Origin: Varanus komodoensis | Taxonomy: Eukaryota > Chordata > Lepidosauria > Squamata > Varanidae | Direction: 5' to 3' | NCBI RefSeq assembly: GCF_004798865.1 | Contig: NW_025335568.1 | Location: forward strand, 22,129,835-22,193,834 | DNA length: 64,000 bases | In this document: positions 1-11,921 of the stretch, in pieces | Numbering within the stretch: the first letter of the stretch is position 1 | How the letters are laid out: each line of letters begins with the position of its first letter | Notes under the pieces: model-generated | The model's input: the letters and a program-made list of their open reading frames with translations, nothing else | Database searches by the model: none | What the model was told of the DNA's origin: nothing | Position numbers and translations under genes: made by a program

Positions 1-1448
1 CATCTATAGATTTCTTAATACATTATGTTCTTGTCTTTTTTTCTTTCATGGATATGTAAATGAAAAATGATGTACAGTAGCAGCCCAATCCAGGATAACT
101 ACTCCAAGTTCTCCAGCAATAAACCCATGTGCCCCAAGCTCAGGCAAGGAAATTTGCTCAGTCAGTTTGTGTTTGAGTGTGTAAAGCTAATCTGTGCTTA
201 ATGAAGAAAGCTGGCTTTTGCACATGACCTGTGGCTTCAAAGCCAAAAGTCAGCCCGAGCTGACATTAAATCATGGCTGTTGCAGGGCCAAAAAGCATAG
301 TACAGGAGCATTGATTTAACTGTAGCAATACTCCAAATTTATTTTATCTTCAGCTGCTTTGTGCACTTAATGGGGAAATATGGACCTGATTACCCCACAA
401 GTACAATCTGCACTGCAACACAAAGGTTCTTTTCAGTATGCCTAATGCCCAGATTAATCCACAGGAAGCTAGCTGCTTTGAAGGTACGCTGCAATCAGTG
501 AGCCTTACAGCTCAGTCCCACACATATGCATAGAAGTACATGCCATAGATATCAAGAGGAGTTGATGCACAGCCCTGAATCGCTTGAGGGGCAGTTTCTG
601 CTCACTAGTCTCACAGCCCTAAATGAGCAGTTATTCCTGAGAAATGAGCAAAGCTCTTTACACAATTCTGCTCTTACATTTTATCCATTTCAACAGCATT
701 TGCATGTGCTCACCTTCTCTGGGCTGTACCCAATGGGCACAATGTAGTCTATGATAGTCACCACTGCATCACACTGAAATCAATGAATAGGCACCCTAGC
801 TGCATGCATGTCTACTTAGAAGTAAGTTCACGTAAGCCACTGAGACCATCTTCAACTGAACCACTCAGTGGTCAACCCTGTGTCTCAATGCTTTGACCGA
901 CCAGCCAGTCCAGCCAGGTTTCATAGGATGAGGCTCTCTAGCACTCTAGTCCAACATTCTGGCACAGCAAGTAGTAAGGCAGATGTCTTGGCTCATCTAT
1001 CCAATCCGGTATTAGACCTCTGACCCATCTGCCTTTGGCCCTTGGTTCTATCTAGTGATTGAATTATTTCTAGACGGCCTGTTCGGGTTCCTGTTTACTT
1101 GATCCAATATCTGACCTCTAGCCCATTCATCCCTTGCCTCCTACCTCTGACCCATTGACAATTACCTTCTTGGAGTCAGATATGGACTCTGAGGTAGCAT
1201 GTGGCAAACTAGGCCCCAGGCCTAGTTGTTCCATTATTTCTCATTAGTGTGCTTACAACCGCACCCAAAATCACCAAACAATGCTGCTCAGTTCCATTCA
1301 TTTCTATGAGAACTAGCTGAAATTTCTACCCATTTGGTTTAAGTCCAAAGCATTGAAATATTGCCGTCAGTGCAACTGTGGGGTTAATAGAAGCCTTTTC
1401 CAATCTTGCTAACATAGCAGAAGCAGAAATTACTAAGGGCAATATAAA

Positions 1449-1449
1449 C

Positions 1450-1480
<31 letters not shown>
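1449..1480. repeat. Compound (AT)n(CA)n microsatellite
   Basis: A run of alternating AT of about 17 bases passes directly into (CA)n of about 15 bases. This is a simple compound dinucleotide repeat. Confidence 0.95.
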
Positions 1481-2846
1481 ATAAAGTAACAAAATTAATG
1501 AGATATTAGATCTTTGTGAGAAGTTTAGTTATTCATCTTTTTAGTGATCCTTTTTATTTCTGGCTTCAGTACAAGACAATTGTAGCTTATCTCAACTAGA
1601 TAGTTATGGAGTCGACCAAGGGTCAAGAAAGAGCTCTGGTTTCTGATTTAAGACAAAAGTTTCATATAAACTTACATATGCAACCACAAACTTGTATCCA
1701 TCTAGAATAGAAAGAACTATATACATATGTTAAACAAAGCGAGTTTCTATTTCAATCGAATCCATATATTAATTTGGAAAAGAAGAAGGTGGTAGTAGTG
1801 GAACTGCTGTAGTTTATTTCAAATGGAGGAAAATTTATTTTAGTCACAAAAGTATTTCTGCCTACCCCTTCACCAATTTTGAAAAGAAATGTCAGCATTG
1901 ATAAATGTTGACAACATGTTTCATATTTGTCAAAAGATATTGACTGTCATATGAAACAACTTCCGTTTTCCCCAAGGAAACAATTTGGACATTCCCCAAA
2001 GAAAGAAGGAAAAATCATTTTGAACTTTCTTCCTCATGCAATCAAAAAGAGAACACAATAGTTTGGCATTTCCTGAAGTTTATAGAAAACAAATGGAATC
2101 AATATACCACTTCATCTTCCAATCAACACAAATGGCTAGAACTACACTGACACAAGAGTTTTTCTTGCACTGTTAAGAGATATCTGTTTCTGACATTGAA
2201 ACTTATATTCTGACTTAGAGTATAGCCCTCTGCAAGTTTAGACAGAAGAAAAGACTGGGGCATGCCAAGAATTGTAAGCTAAGCACAGTCGGTTAAACAT
2301 GCTATTTTACATAGCCGTTGCAAGCTAGGGTTGTACAAGCCCCAATAGCTTGAGATCAAAATGTACCCCATTCATGCCCCAGAATGCAAACATAAGTGCA
2401 TTTGCAGCCAAACTTCACACATTCCTGAGTTTATGAGACCCACACACAACGCGGCTACTTAGGAAAATGGGCACATTAGAAATGCATATTTTCATGCTTT
2501 AGTCAATGTGGGGAAACAACGCATGTGGGTGTTCACTTTTTAAAAATGCACAAAGAACTGGATACTTTCTCCCATTTGAACATGGGGAAGAGAAATCTCA
2601 TGAATGGCAATGGGAACAAGATGGATGGAGCTTTCAGATGAAATTCAGAGAACATGGATAAAATCAAGCATCACTGCTTCACCAATCCCTGTTACAAACA
2701 AACCTGAAACATTGTATAATGAGAGAGGACAAAATGTGTCAGGTTAACACAGTCAGTTGTGAGAGCGCAGGATAGTATGGATATATTTCACCATCTATAC
2801 ATGGAAGCTGCACAATCCAATGAAACTCTGAGCTTGGAGTTCTAGG

Positions 2847-2877
2847 TGTGACCTCAAAATGAGCTTCTGAGGTCACA
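2847..2877. repeat. Inverted repeat, 10-bp perfect arms
   Basis: The arm TGTGACCTCA (2847-2856) is the exact reverse complement of TGAGGTCACA (2868-2877), with an 11-nt spacer. Each arm contains the nuclear-receptor half-site AGGTCA (TGACCT on the left, AGGTCA on the right), giving an everted pair with a spacing wider than usual for such sites. A regulatory role is only inference. Confidence 0.6.
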
Positions 2878-4449
2878 ACTGAGACTTCTAATTATCCGAC
2901 AATTGCCCCCAATGTCGTTTTATATGTAAACTGGTGTTCATGATCTCATAGCAACCACTAAATCGGCACATAGGTATTGACCTTGCAAGATGGAAACATT
3001 CTAGCCCAAGAACCTCTCTCTAGAGACCTGATAGAAAAGGAAGCACTGTAAATAATGTGAGATATCTTCTACTTCTCCCAGACTGCAGATACAGAGACAC
3101 GGGTTTCTTAAAATATGCCTATTTCTTCCATTTAAGAATGCTGTAGGAATTATTTTAAAATGTAATTCTGCGGATAGAGTTTTCAGTGAAGCAAAGAAGT
3201 GTAGAAGATGGGCTTTTGTAGAAGATGTTTGAGTGAGAAGAATCAAATGATAAAACATTTTCAGGATCCTATTACTTCAGGCTGTGAGGAAAAGACATGT
3301 TGGATTGCTCCTTCATTAGGGCTTCTCTTTGAATGCAGAAAGCTAGCATACTCTAGAGACACCTGTAGCACAGCCTTAGTCCTGAGATGCTAGTTTTCTG
3401 TGCAAGGGGAATTTTAATGCTTACACAAGTACAGTCAAAAGGGAAATACAGTAGTACAGTCCATGGAAATGCCTACCAAGAGATGCTGCTGAACGTATAA
3501 ACCAACTCTTAGAGCCTGGAATAATGAGAAGATTGTCAGCATGCTATCTGATGCATGAATTGATTTTCTGGATGGATCAACGGGGCAGAGATTCTGACAT
3601 CACCAGAATTCCTTTTTCAATGTCTCATTAAGCTGGCAGCATTCTTATTAGATCAATAAACAATAGGTGCTAGTTAGGAACGACTGTACAAGTAAACCAA
3701 TATTTCTTTTCAGGCTCCTGCTGTAGAAAACCAACACAGAGTCAAATCAAGCTTAATTTTACCACCACCCTGCTTCCTCTTGCTCACTCACATGGTGTTT
3801 TCATCATCCCATGGACTCAAGGACAATATAACTACCATAGACCTGGTCCAAATTTGTCATGAGCAGGTATTAATTTAGCACACCAGCTAAGACCTTGTCA
3901 TCTGGCAGGCAATGTAGTTTCAGAGTGCTTACCAAGCTGGAGACCTTGGCTATCTGACCATCTTGCACAACTATGTATTTATTTATTAAATTACTTAGAT
4001 GAGATGCCATTCACAAAGGAATTCAAGGTGACCTAGTGTATAATACTGTGGGGATATCCATAAATCTCAGAACTGAGAGGCTTCTGCCCTTCCGTGCGGA
4101 GTGGGAGGCATGGTGGAACTGCCTCTCCCACCACATGTTCACTTGATGGGTTGCCTGGAGCATCTCAGAGGGGGAAAGAAGTAGGTTGAAGAAGCACCAG
4201 GACAACTTGGATCCTGGCCTCTCCAGGCTCCTCATGCCCTCAACGAAATACTTTATTTGCCCGCTCTCTGAGTTTGCTCTGAGGATGCTTCCTTGAAACA
4301 CCATCAGCATGGTTCTTTCCACAAGGAGTAGAAGGAAGGGGAGGAGAAGGGCTCAGAGCTCCAATTCACAGCTTCAAATCAGGATTCAAATCTGGAAAAC
4401 TAAACTATCCTGCACCCCCCAGGTGCTGTCTAGGGTCACAAGTGTTGCT

Positions 4450-4920
4450 CCCTTACAAATTAAAGTATACGAAATGTTTAAACAATTTAAAAGAGCCACT
4501 AGTTGCAAAATACCAAAACCCCTTAAAACAATAAACGATCAGCAACAACCCTAATAATTAAACTGATGTATTGATAATTTCATCAAATGCAATCAAACAT
4601 TTAGGAATAAAGGAAAGCCTTAACCTGGCACCAAGAAGATGACAGTGTTGGCACCAAATGGACCCTGTTGGGGAAAGCATTCCACAGTCTGGTGGCTACC
4701 ACCCAAAAAGTCTATCTGCCAAACCTCCCTCAAAGGAGTGTCACAGACGTTGATCAGAGTGAACAGGCAGATCTGGACTGGGAGAAGCATTCCGTCTGAT
4801 GTTGCAACCCTGAGCCACAGAAAGTCTTTGTAGGTTAAAGCCAAGAGCTCGAATTGTGATGGAAATGTAGTTCAGATCAGCAAAATGTTAGCATCTGATG
4901 CTTATAGAGCACAAAGAGAA
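4450..4920 (-). mobile_element. Old L2-like LINE, 3' portion
   Basis: The order of elements on the minus strand matches the better-preserved LINE copies at 9.2 and 16.1 kb: an A-rich 3' UTR on the left, then the antisense of the C-terminal coding region. Recognisable blocks are CCTGGCACC before an aag-rich stretch (near 4625), GGGAAAGCATTCCACAG (near 4670) and a worn version of the block that reads CTTTATAGGTCATCACC in the younger copies (near 4828). It is heavily diverged and no reading frame survives. It probably belongs to an older subfamily than copies 1-5. Confidence 0.5.
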
Positions 4921-6460
4921 CAGAAATGCTCCAATTCAGTGTGGGAGGATACACACACAGAAGCAGACTAGCCCGTTGGGGAACCACACATGAAGATTAG
5001 ATGCAGATGCACAGCCAAAGGGGAGTCATGCAATGCAATTCCCAGCCGTTGTGTCAGGCCATGAAGCATGAACAGCTATGGCCATTAGCATCATCAGTCC
5101 TTATAAGCAACATATACGGCAAACTCTCTAACTTGACCTGAAAATTCCTGATGGATTAAATAAAACCATCTTGGTTTGCATTTCATAGCATGAATCTTAC
5201 CAAGATTATGACTTACTTTTAGGATGTCTCATTTCCATCCTTTCCTGCTCATACATATGTCAGCTTGGCTTCAGAGTGGCTTTTTCTGGCCATGTCTCTA
5301 TCGCAGACACCGGTGTGTCCACCAATTACTTTAATGTAAGATTATATGGAGAAGGGAAAAAATAATTCCAAACTGTAGAATACCAACTATTTTCTACAAA
5401 GCCATATTAATGATTCTATTATTCAGGGAATGTCCATGTTGCTGCAATTTTGTGAACATCTTTCAAGTAGGAGACATCTTCAGGGTTTGAATGCACACTG
5501 CTAGTGGTGCATGAATCTATTTGTTTTACTTCTATAATATTTTATCAAGCACAAGTTTATTCCATCCGCTTCATCAGTTTGAGAATACTATCCTAAAAAT
5601 TTGTGTTTATTTTCATGTGCACAGAAGTTTGTACACATCTGAGAACAAGAATTTTCCTAATACATTTTTGCAAGCACTTTCTTGCAGTGTACACTTTCTG
5701 CACACTATTTCCCCTACCATATTCATTTTTGTGTGCATGTGTTTATCAGAGGCCTGCATGGTGAAATGTGAAAACCAAAGAATAATTGTATTCTGATTCA
5801 TGTATTAATTCAGGGAGTGCTAATTATGTTAGCTTGCTTTGAAATGTGAGCCAAACGCATTTCTTCCCATTCCTAACCATTTTTCTGACTAAAGTTATCA
5901 TTTCATAAATCAGCTTAAGAAGGATGGCTGTGGGATGTTCAAATGTATGCTCACCATGTGCAACAATTTATGTTTTTGTGTTTATGCAAATCATTTACTA
6001 ATAGCTCCTCAGCTGTGGCTTTCAAAATAGCTTAGATTAAAAACTAGAAATGTGTGGAATGGCCAAAAGATTCAACTGGGATCCCTGTTTCAGCACTTTG
6101 GAAAATGAACCTCTTTCTGCTTTGACCAATTTGAGGCCTTCCATTCAATTAAGGTACCAAACTCAAGTCAAGATTTGGAAAACTGGAGTGTCATGCATCC
6201 CATTGATTATCAAGCAAAATAAATTCTGAAAAAGAAAAAAAATCTATTTGACAGAGGTGGATGACATTTGCAGTGTGTTTGTGTTGGCCTAAAAATTGTT
6301 TCAAACAGCAAGGATTTTTAAAATATTTTGCATAGGATGCATTCAAAATAAAATACTTTCTGCTTAGAAATGGAACTATTTGTGTATTCATGTATTTATT
6401 TGTAATATTTGATAGTGCTTCATATAAACCCCCTACATGGTTCACATATAAATATTCAAA
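4921..6460. other. Gene-free AT-rich stretch
   Basis: No gene or clear repeat is seen. Around 5880-6040 the sequence is AT-rich, free of simple repeats, and contains an octamer-like ATGCAAAT, which gives it the look of a conserved non-coding element. That is an impression and would need alignment. Confidence 0.4.
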
Positions 6461-6469
6461 GTAAATTTA

Positions 6470-6760
6470 ATATATGGTATTTTAAAATTCCAGCTTCCAT
6501 ACCAATATAAAACACGATAAGACAAGATAATAATAAGTAATATGGAGCAGTGTATGATTAATTGCAATCAATTACAAGTTAGAGAAAACCTGGGTAAACA
6601 AGTGCATTTTCGGAAGCAACTTGAAACATACCATATTTTCTACCTCCTGGATGCTGTCATGGAATACTTTCCAGTGGGTGGCTGCCAGCCACCATTAAGC
6701 ACGTTCTTTCTCTAAATGGGGGTTTAGCAAGTTCGACTGCTTCAGAGGCTGTCTTTCAAT
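6470..6760 (-). mobile_element. Probable old L2-like LINE 3' fragment
   Basis: The stretch has the A-rich 3' UTR look followed by a block near 6655-6705 (a GGAATACTTTCCA then a GCCAGCCACC block) that lines up with the antisense C-terminal LINE block 'GCATTCCA...GCCACCA' of the clearer copies. The match is short and degraded. Confidence 0.35.
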
Positions 6761-7890
6761 CACCAGACTTCGCAACAGCAAAAAGAAAAAGAAAAATGGC
6801 AGTTTACTGCCAAAATTCAGTAGTAAACCATGACAAAGACTCAAAGGGATCACATTTAGCATGAAGACATGCTACATTTGGTGGTCTTGAGTATCTGTAC
6901 AGGCTTGCCACCAAATTCTGGTTGCAAACTGTTGCAGCGGAAGTTGCCAACACACTACTGACTTTCAACACAGTAAGGGGAGCAGCAGGGGTGGAGGAGC
7001 CACTTGCAGAATTCCCAAGGGCACATGGGACCCCCAGGCGAGGTGTGGCCTGTAACTGTTCTGAATGATGTCTTCCTCCCAACTGTTGGACAACCCACTG
7101 GACTCTCAGAAGTTTCAGCTAGATTCCCACTTTAGCGCTAAGTGAAGCAAGCTTCAGAACTTTTCAGTATTCATCCATTTCAATTACACTGTTAATTCCT
7201 TTAAAGTTCCTGGCATAATTGCTGCAGATAACACACCATACTTGCCCAACAATGGCAGATGATTGGTCAGTGGATGGATGGACAGAGAGACATACAGCAC
7301 AGTACACCACTGCAGCTTTATTTCATTGTGCCTGGATAATTCTGGACAAATCCGGAGGCAGAAAGAACTTTCTTTTCCTCTCTTTTATTAGCCAGCACCT
7401 GCCATGCACAGAGATCTATGCACCATTTCACACCACAGGGATTCTGGGTGGATGACAGCATCTCCTAATAATTTGCTGCACATTCCAGCAGCCAAACAAT
7501 GGTCAAAGCTCCCCAGAAGAAAGAATGAAGGAAGGAAATAAGCAAGTTTTATGGAAACGAGGGGACTCGTGAGTCTAGTAACAGATGATATACCTCTGCT
7601 TTTTCTATGGGGAGCAAGTAAAGGCAAAGAACAACAGCTACATAGAAGACAAGATTTTAACGCGTGAGGTTTTAATCATTTTCAGCAACCCACACGTGGA
7701 ATGTTCCACAAAGATGTCATAAGATTTCAGTCCAATTTTTAGAAAAACAGAATCTGAATAGATTATATTATTCTTGGAATAAGGTAATAAAAGTAAAAAT
7801 GTTCATTGGCATGAATTAGTTAATGAGGCATCCATTTGCTACATGATATTTATAAAACTGACATACGACCTTCCCCTTTTCAGCCTCTAC
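6761..7890. other. Gene-free stretch
   Basis: No gene, RNA or recognisable mobile element is seen. The longest frames (78-92 codons) overlap on both strands and have no family features. Confidence 0.5.
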
Positions 7891-7899
7891 CCACACATA

Positions 7900-8240
7900 C
7901 ACAAGCACAAGCCAAGCTAGTAAATTTAAAATCTAACCAACCAAAATATAAAAACAGTAAAATTATATCATCAGTTAAAATAATTAAACAGTTAAAAGAT
8001 ATGCAGCGAACATAATAAGTTATACATAATCGTAATGGACAAAATCTCAGCCAATACCAGGACAAATCCATGAAAGTCCCCCCACTCAAAAAAGCATATA
8101 ATATTGTTGCTAGGCAAAGTTCAAGGGAATAGAAGTTATTGTATATGTGACACCACTGAAAAGGCCCTGTTAATCATTCAGAAGGCTTTTCACAGAGGTA
8201 TACAGAGCAAAAGTTCCTGCCCAAGTGTTTCCTCTTTAAG
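7900..8240 (-). mobile_element. Probable old L2-like LINE 3' fragment
   Basis: An A-rich stretch (7920-8040) is followed by a block at about 8125-8180 ending CCACTGAAAAGGCCCTG. This lines up with the antisense LINE block in which a GCATTCCA motif precedes a CCACC...GAGAAGGCCCT motif. No reading frame survives. It is an old 3'-end remnant. Confidence 0.4.
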
Positions 8241-8689
8241 AGCAGAGTCTAACTGTTGCTTGCACTTCCACCAATTCTATTGCAAGCACTTCCTGCGGAT
8301 TCTGTTCCAAGCTATGTCAAACTTTCACAGTCCTTTGAGACATGCTAAGTCTCTGCTATGCCAGAGACATGGCATAAGAATTTGACTTAAACTTTATGAA
8401 ACTGAATCTTGCTCATAAGAATTGGAGGGGCCCCCTGTTTATGCAACAGAATCAGGGATGTCTCAGGAATATAAATGTCCCATTGGGTTCCTTCCTCAGA
8501 GTGGTAACTCATATGAACTCTGCTGAGCCAAAACAACCCTTCCAGAAATGAGCATTTTTCACCCACCCCAGTTGCCCCAGAAGTGCTAGATCTTAATTCC
8601 AAGAGCTGTAGAACTTGCAGATGAGAGTGGCAGGAGGTAAAAGAACTGGTGAAGTTCCCCATGGAAACCTGCTCTGAAAGACAGCAGTT

Positions 8690-9160
8690 GTTTGTCGTAT
8701 ATGCCATTCAAAACAAAATACAAAAGCCACAGCAATAATTGCAAAAATAAAAATATTACAAAATCAAAAATATGGAAGAGCTAGCAGTGAAGTTAATAAT
8801 CAGAGGAACAAGTTAAAGATTAAATGTCTGCTAGAAAAGAAAGCTTTGACAGGTCTAAATGTATGCAGTTACCAGATCAATGTACCCAGAAAGGGCATTC
8901 CACCTCTGAGTGAGGGGGCAACAGAGAGAAGACTCTTTCCTTCGTAGACCACCTGTCACACTATTATGGTTGGAAGCAGTACCCATAGAAGGACCTCTGA
9001 AGGTGATCCTAGCAACTGGACAGGAAAATCTGGGAGAAGGTACTCCTTTGCCTGATCCTAACATAGGAGAAGATGCTTTCTGCTGGAATCGGCACAATCA
9101 AGTCTCTATACGTAAGGAACTATAAGCAACCTTGTGTGCAGTGCATTTTAAGGCAGCTCT
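8690..9160 (-). mobile_element. Old L2-like LINE 3' fragment next to copy 1
   Basis: An A-rich 3' UTR-like part (8710-8850) leads to GAAAGGGCATTCCACCTC (near 8890) and an adenine/guanine-rich block. This is the usual order of the antisense 3' end of these LINEs. It abuts the 3' end of copy 1, and a further degraded LINE piece of the same strand lies beyond copy 1's 5' end (12.04-12.25 kb). Copy 1 may therefore have landed inside this older element. Confidence 0.4.
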
Positions 9161-9163
9161 TAT
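9158..9163. repeat. Possible short target-site duplication of LINE copy 1
   Basis: TCTTAT here recurs at 12004-12009, directly beyond the 5' end of copy 1. Six bases is short for this class of element and could be chance, but the two copies lie exactly where the element edges fall. Confidence 0.35.
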
Positions 9164-9327
9164 GATTATTTATTTATTTATTTAGAAAATTTCTATGCCG
9201 CCCCATTCGCCGAAGCCTCGGGGCGGCTCACAAAACATCAATTAAAATATAATACATTAAAAATACAAAACGAATTAACAATATAAAATAAGTTGCCCTG
9301 GCCAAAGCATAAAATAAGGAAATAATA

Positions 9328-10488
9328 TTAGCAGTTAAAATGACGTTTGAATAAAAAGCTCTTCGCCTGGCGCCGAAAAACAAATAACGACAGCGCCAGG
9401 CAGACCTCTCTGGAGAGCGCATTCCATAGATTGGGCACCACCGCAGAGAAAGCCCTCCTTCGAGTACCTACCCTCCTAATTTCCTTCACGGAGGGTTCCT
9501 GGAGAAGGGCCTCTCCCGCAGATCTCAGGGGGCGGGCAGGCATATATGGACGTAAGCGCTCCTTCAGGTAGCCAGGACCCAAGCCGTTTAGGGCTTTATA
9601 GGTCATCACCAACACCTTGAATTGGGCCCGGACTTCAATGCGAAGCCAGTGAAGTTGACGGAGGACTGGAGTCATGTGAACATAACGCCCAGTCCCTGTC
9701 AGCAGCCTGGCAGCTCTATTTTGAACCAATTGAAGTATCTGGACCGTCTTCAAGGGTAGCCCCACGTAGAGCACGTTACAGAAGTCAAGTTGGGAATTCA
9801 CCAACACGTGTGTCACTGTCGCCAGGCAGTCATACTCCAGGTAGGGGCGCAGCTGATGGATCAGCCGAAGCTGAAGGAAAGCGCTCCTCACCACTGCTGT
9901 CACCTGAGCTCCCAATGAAAGCTCTGGGTCGAGGAGCACTCCCAAGCTGCAAACCTTGTCCCTAAGAGGGAGTGCAACCCCATTCAGGATTAGGTTCAAT
10001 TTACCCTCTCTGAAGCCCGATCCGCCAACCAACAGGACCACCATCTTGTCTGGATTGAGCTTCAGTTTATTGGCCCTCATCCAGCCCATTACCTTGGCCA
10101 GACACCGGTTCAGCACAGCCACTGCCTCACCTGGATTGGTGGAAAATGAGAGGTAGAGCTGGGTATCATCAGTGTACTGATGATTCCGCAGCCCACACCT
10201 CCTGATGACCTCTCCCAGTGGTTTCATGTAGACGTTAAACAGCAAAGGGGACAAAATGTACCCCTGCGGTACTCCATGGCATAACTGCCATGGCGCAGAG
10301 CCATAGTCCCCCAGCACCACCTTCTGGAATCCCCCATTGAGATAGGAGCAGAACCACTGCAAAGCAGTGCCTCCGACCCCCAATGCTGCTAACCTATCCA
10401 GAAAGATACCATGGTCGATGGTATTGAAAGCCGCTGAGAGGTCCAGAAGAACCAACAGAGACACACTCCCCCGTCCTTCTCCCTGCAC
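9328..10488 (-). pseudogene. LINE copy 1 reverse transcriptase, catalytic and C-terminal part
   Basis: This is the longest open frame in the window (386 codons). RT motif A reads LLDLSAAF with the catalytic Asp at residue 16. Motif B is GVPQGYILSP (72-81), with Tyr where related elements have Ser. Motif C reads YTDD (105-108) instead of the usual YADD. The C-terminal region continues through the family blocks LGVLLDPELSL, QLDFCNVLY, VQNRAARLL and LHWLRIEV, ending LFKRHFNC. The start Met is internal to the element's polyprotein and is not a real start. The catalytic aspartates are present, but the upstream frame is broken. Confidence 0.8.
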
Positions 10489-11086
10489 AGGTCATCGTAC
10501 AGGGTGACCAAGGCAGATTCAGTACTGTACCCGGGTCTGAAGCCGGACTGAAATGGTCCAGATAATCAGTTTCATCCAAGAGTGCTTGGAGTTGTCCCGC
10601 CACCACTCGCTCCAACACCTTGCCCAGAAACGGGATGTTGGCCACTGGCCTATAATTAGTGGCCATCTCTGGATCCAGTGACGCCTTCTTCAGGACCGGT
10701 CGGACTACCGCCTCCTTTAAAGGGGCAGGTACCCGACCCTCCCTCAGAGAGGTGTTAACCACTTCCAAGATCCAGATCCCAATCCCATGCTTGGAATTAT
10801 TTATTAAACAAGACGGGCAAGGGTCCAATAGGCAAGTGGTGGGACGTACTCGTCCAAGCACCTTGTCCACATCATCAGGCCGCAATAACTGAAATTCATC
10901 CATTAATTTTGGACCAGACGGCAGCATTGGTGTCTCCCCAGAAACTTCTGAGTCACTAGTAGAGTCTAGCTCATGATGAATCTGAGCGATTTTCTCCCTG
11001 AAATGTTTGGCAAAGTCGTCACAGTGGGCCTTCGAGGGTGGAACCAGATCTTTCTTAGGATCTGGACGAACCAGGCCTTGCACCAC
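10394..11086 (-). pseudogene. LINE copy 1 linker and reverse transcriptase start
   Basis: A 230-codon frame covers the linker between endonuclease and reverse transcriptase, then the first RT blocks. These include the VVRPVLKKASLDP and NYRPVANIPFLGKVLERVV motifs (around residues 125-160), typical of RT motifs 0-2 in L2/CR1 LINEs. After DETDYLD the family sequence DPFQFGFRPG is lost because of a single-base deletion near 10555, and the last 60 or so residues are out-of-frame noise. Confidence 0.7.
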
Positions 11087-11593
11087 TCAAAAAAGCTCTG
11101 CCGGACGGCATTTTGAAGAGGCAATGGAAACGGAAAAGAAATTCTTTTTCACCAAGAAAACCAGGTCCAGAGTGTGTCCACGTTCATGGGTTGGGCCAGT
11201 GACGTGTTGAGACAGCCCCATGGCCATCATGGAGGCCATGAAGTCCTGAGCTGCCCCAGGCAGAACCGCCTTGGCATGGAGATTGAAGTCCCCCAGGACC
11301 AACATTCTGGGAGTCTTCAACACCAAGTCTGAGATGATCTCCGTCAGCTCAGGCAGGGAGACTGTTGGGCAGAAGGGTGCACGGTACACCAACAGAATCC
11401 CCAATCTGTCTCGGTCGCCCAACACCAAGTAGAGGCACTCCAGCCCTGGCCTCGAAGGGACCGGAAGTCCCGTGAGGGAGATGGAGGCTCGGTAAGCCAA
11501 AGGGACCCCCGCTCCCCTCCCCTCTGGGCGTGAATGGTGCTGAACCAGATACCCGGGCGGGCACATTTGAGAGAGGGCGACATCCCCCCCCAT
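11087..11593 (-). pseudogene. LINE copy 1 endonuclease, central part with internal deletion
   Basis: A 168-codon frame continues the endonuclease domain after the C8-run frameshift. It carries a GDFNLHA motif and the THERGHTLDLVF block near the C-terminus. It then jumps straight to a VKKNFF block. In copy 2 the same two blocks are separated by 152 residues, which include the catalytic SDH motif. The jump keeps the reading frame (a net loss of 151 codons). The domain therefore lacks its C-terminal catalytic histidine. The frame ends at a TGA that replaces an Arg CGA codon still present in copy 2. Confidence 0.75.
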
Positions 11594-11921
11594 CTCCCAC
11601 CCAGGTCTCCGTTATGCAAGCCAGGTCGTCCCCCTCATCCACAAACAAGTCATGGATGAGGGAAGATTTATTGTTGACCGACCTGGCATTGAGCAGCAGC
11701 ACCGTCAGGCCCAAGGGGCGGTTGACAAGACTACCTGGAACCCTCTGGCTGGGGGCAAAACCAGAAGGAGGGACAGGTGTTAACCATCTGTCCCTCCTTC
11801 TTCTACGCAGATGCGTTAAGCCCCCACTGCTGTTACGTCCATTGCCCATGACCACCCCAATGGTGGCGCCCCCGTGCTCCCCAGGAAACACAAACATCGA
11901 CATGGCCAGGGACGACTCCAT
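11349..11921 (-). pseudogene. LINE copy 1 endonuclease, N-terminal part
   Basis: The frame starts at an ATG after an AT-rich leader and runs 190 codons. Residues about 72-107 carry the start of an APE-type endonuclease: LLNARSV at 76-82 (the Asn metal-binding region) and ITETW at 103-107, with the catalytic Glu at 105. An arginine-rich stretch (residues 39-45) precedes it. After residue 113 the frame leaves the family sequence at a C8 homopolymer and the rest of the domain continues in another frame. It would nick target DNA to prime reverse transcription; here it is broken. Confidence 0.75.

Larger units (their letters stand above)
1..4440. other. Gene-free AT-rich stretch
   Basis: I see no gene here. 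The longest open frames are under 100 codons, in several frames, without splice or family signals, and look like chance. The stretch contains a TA/CA microsatellite near 1.45 kb and a 10-bp inverted repeat near 2.85 kb, both listed separately. A sequence near 815-850 resembles a widespread short amniote repeat of the AGAAGTAAGT type, too short to name. Confidence 0.6.
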
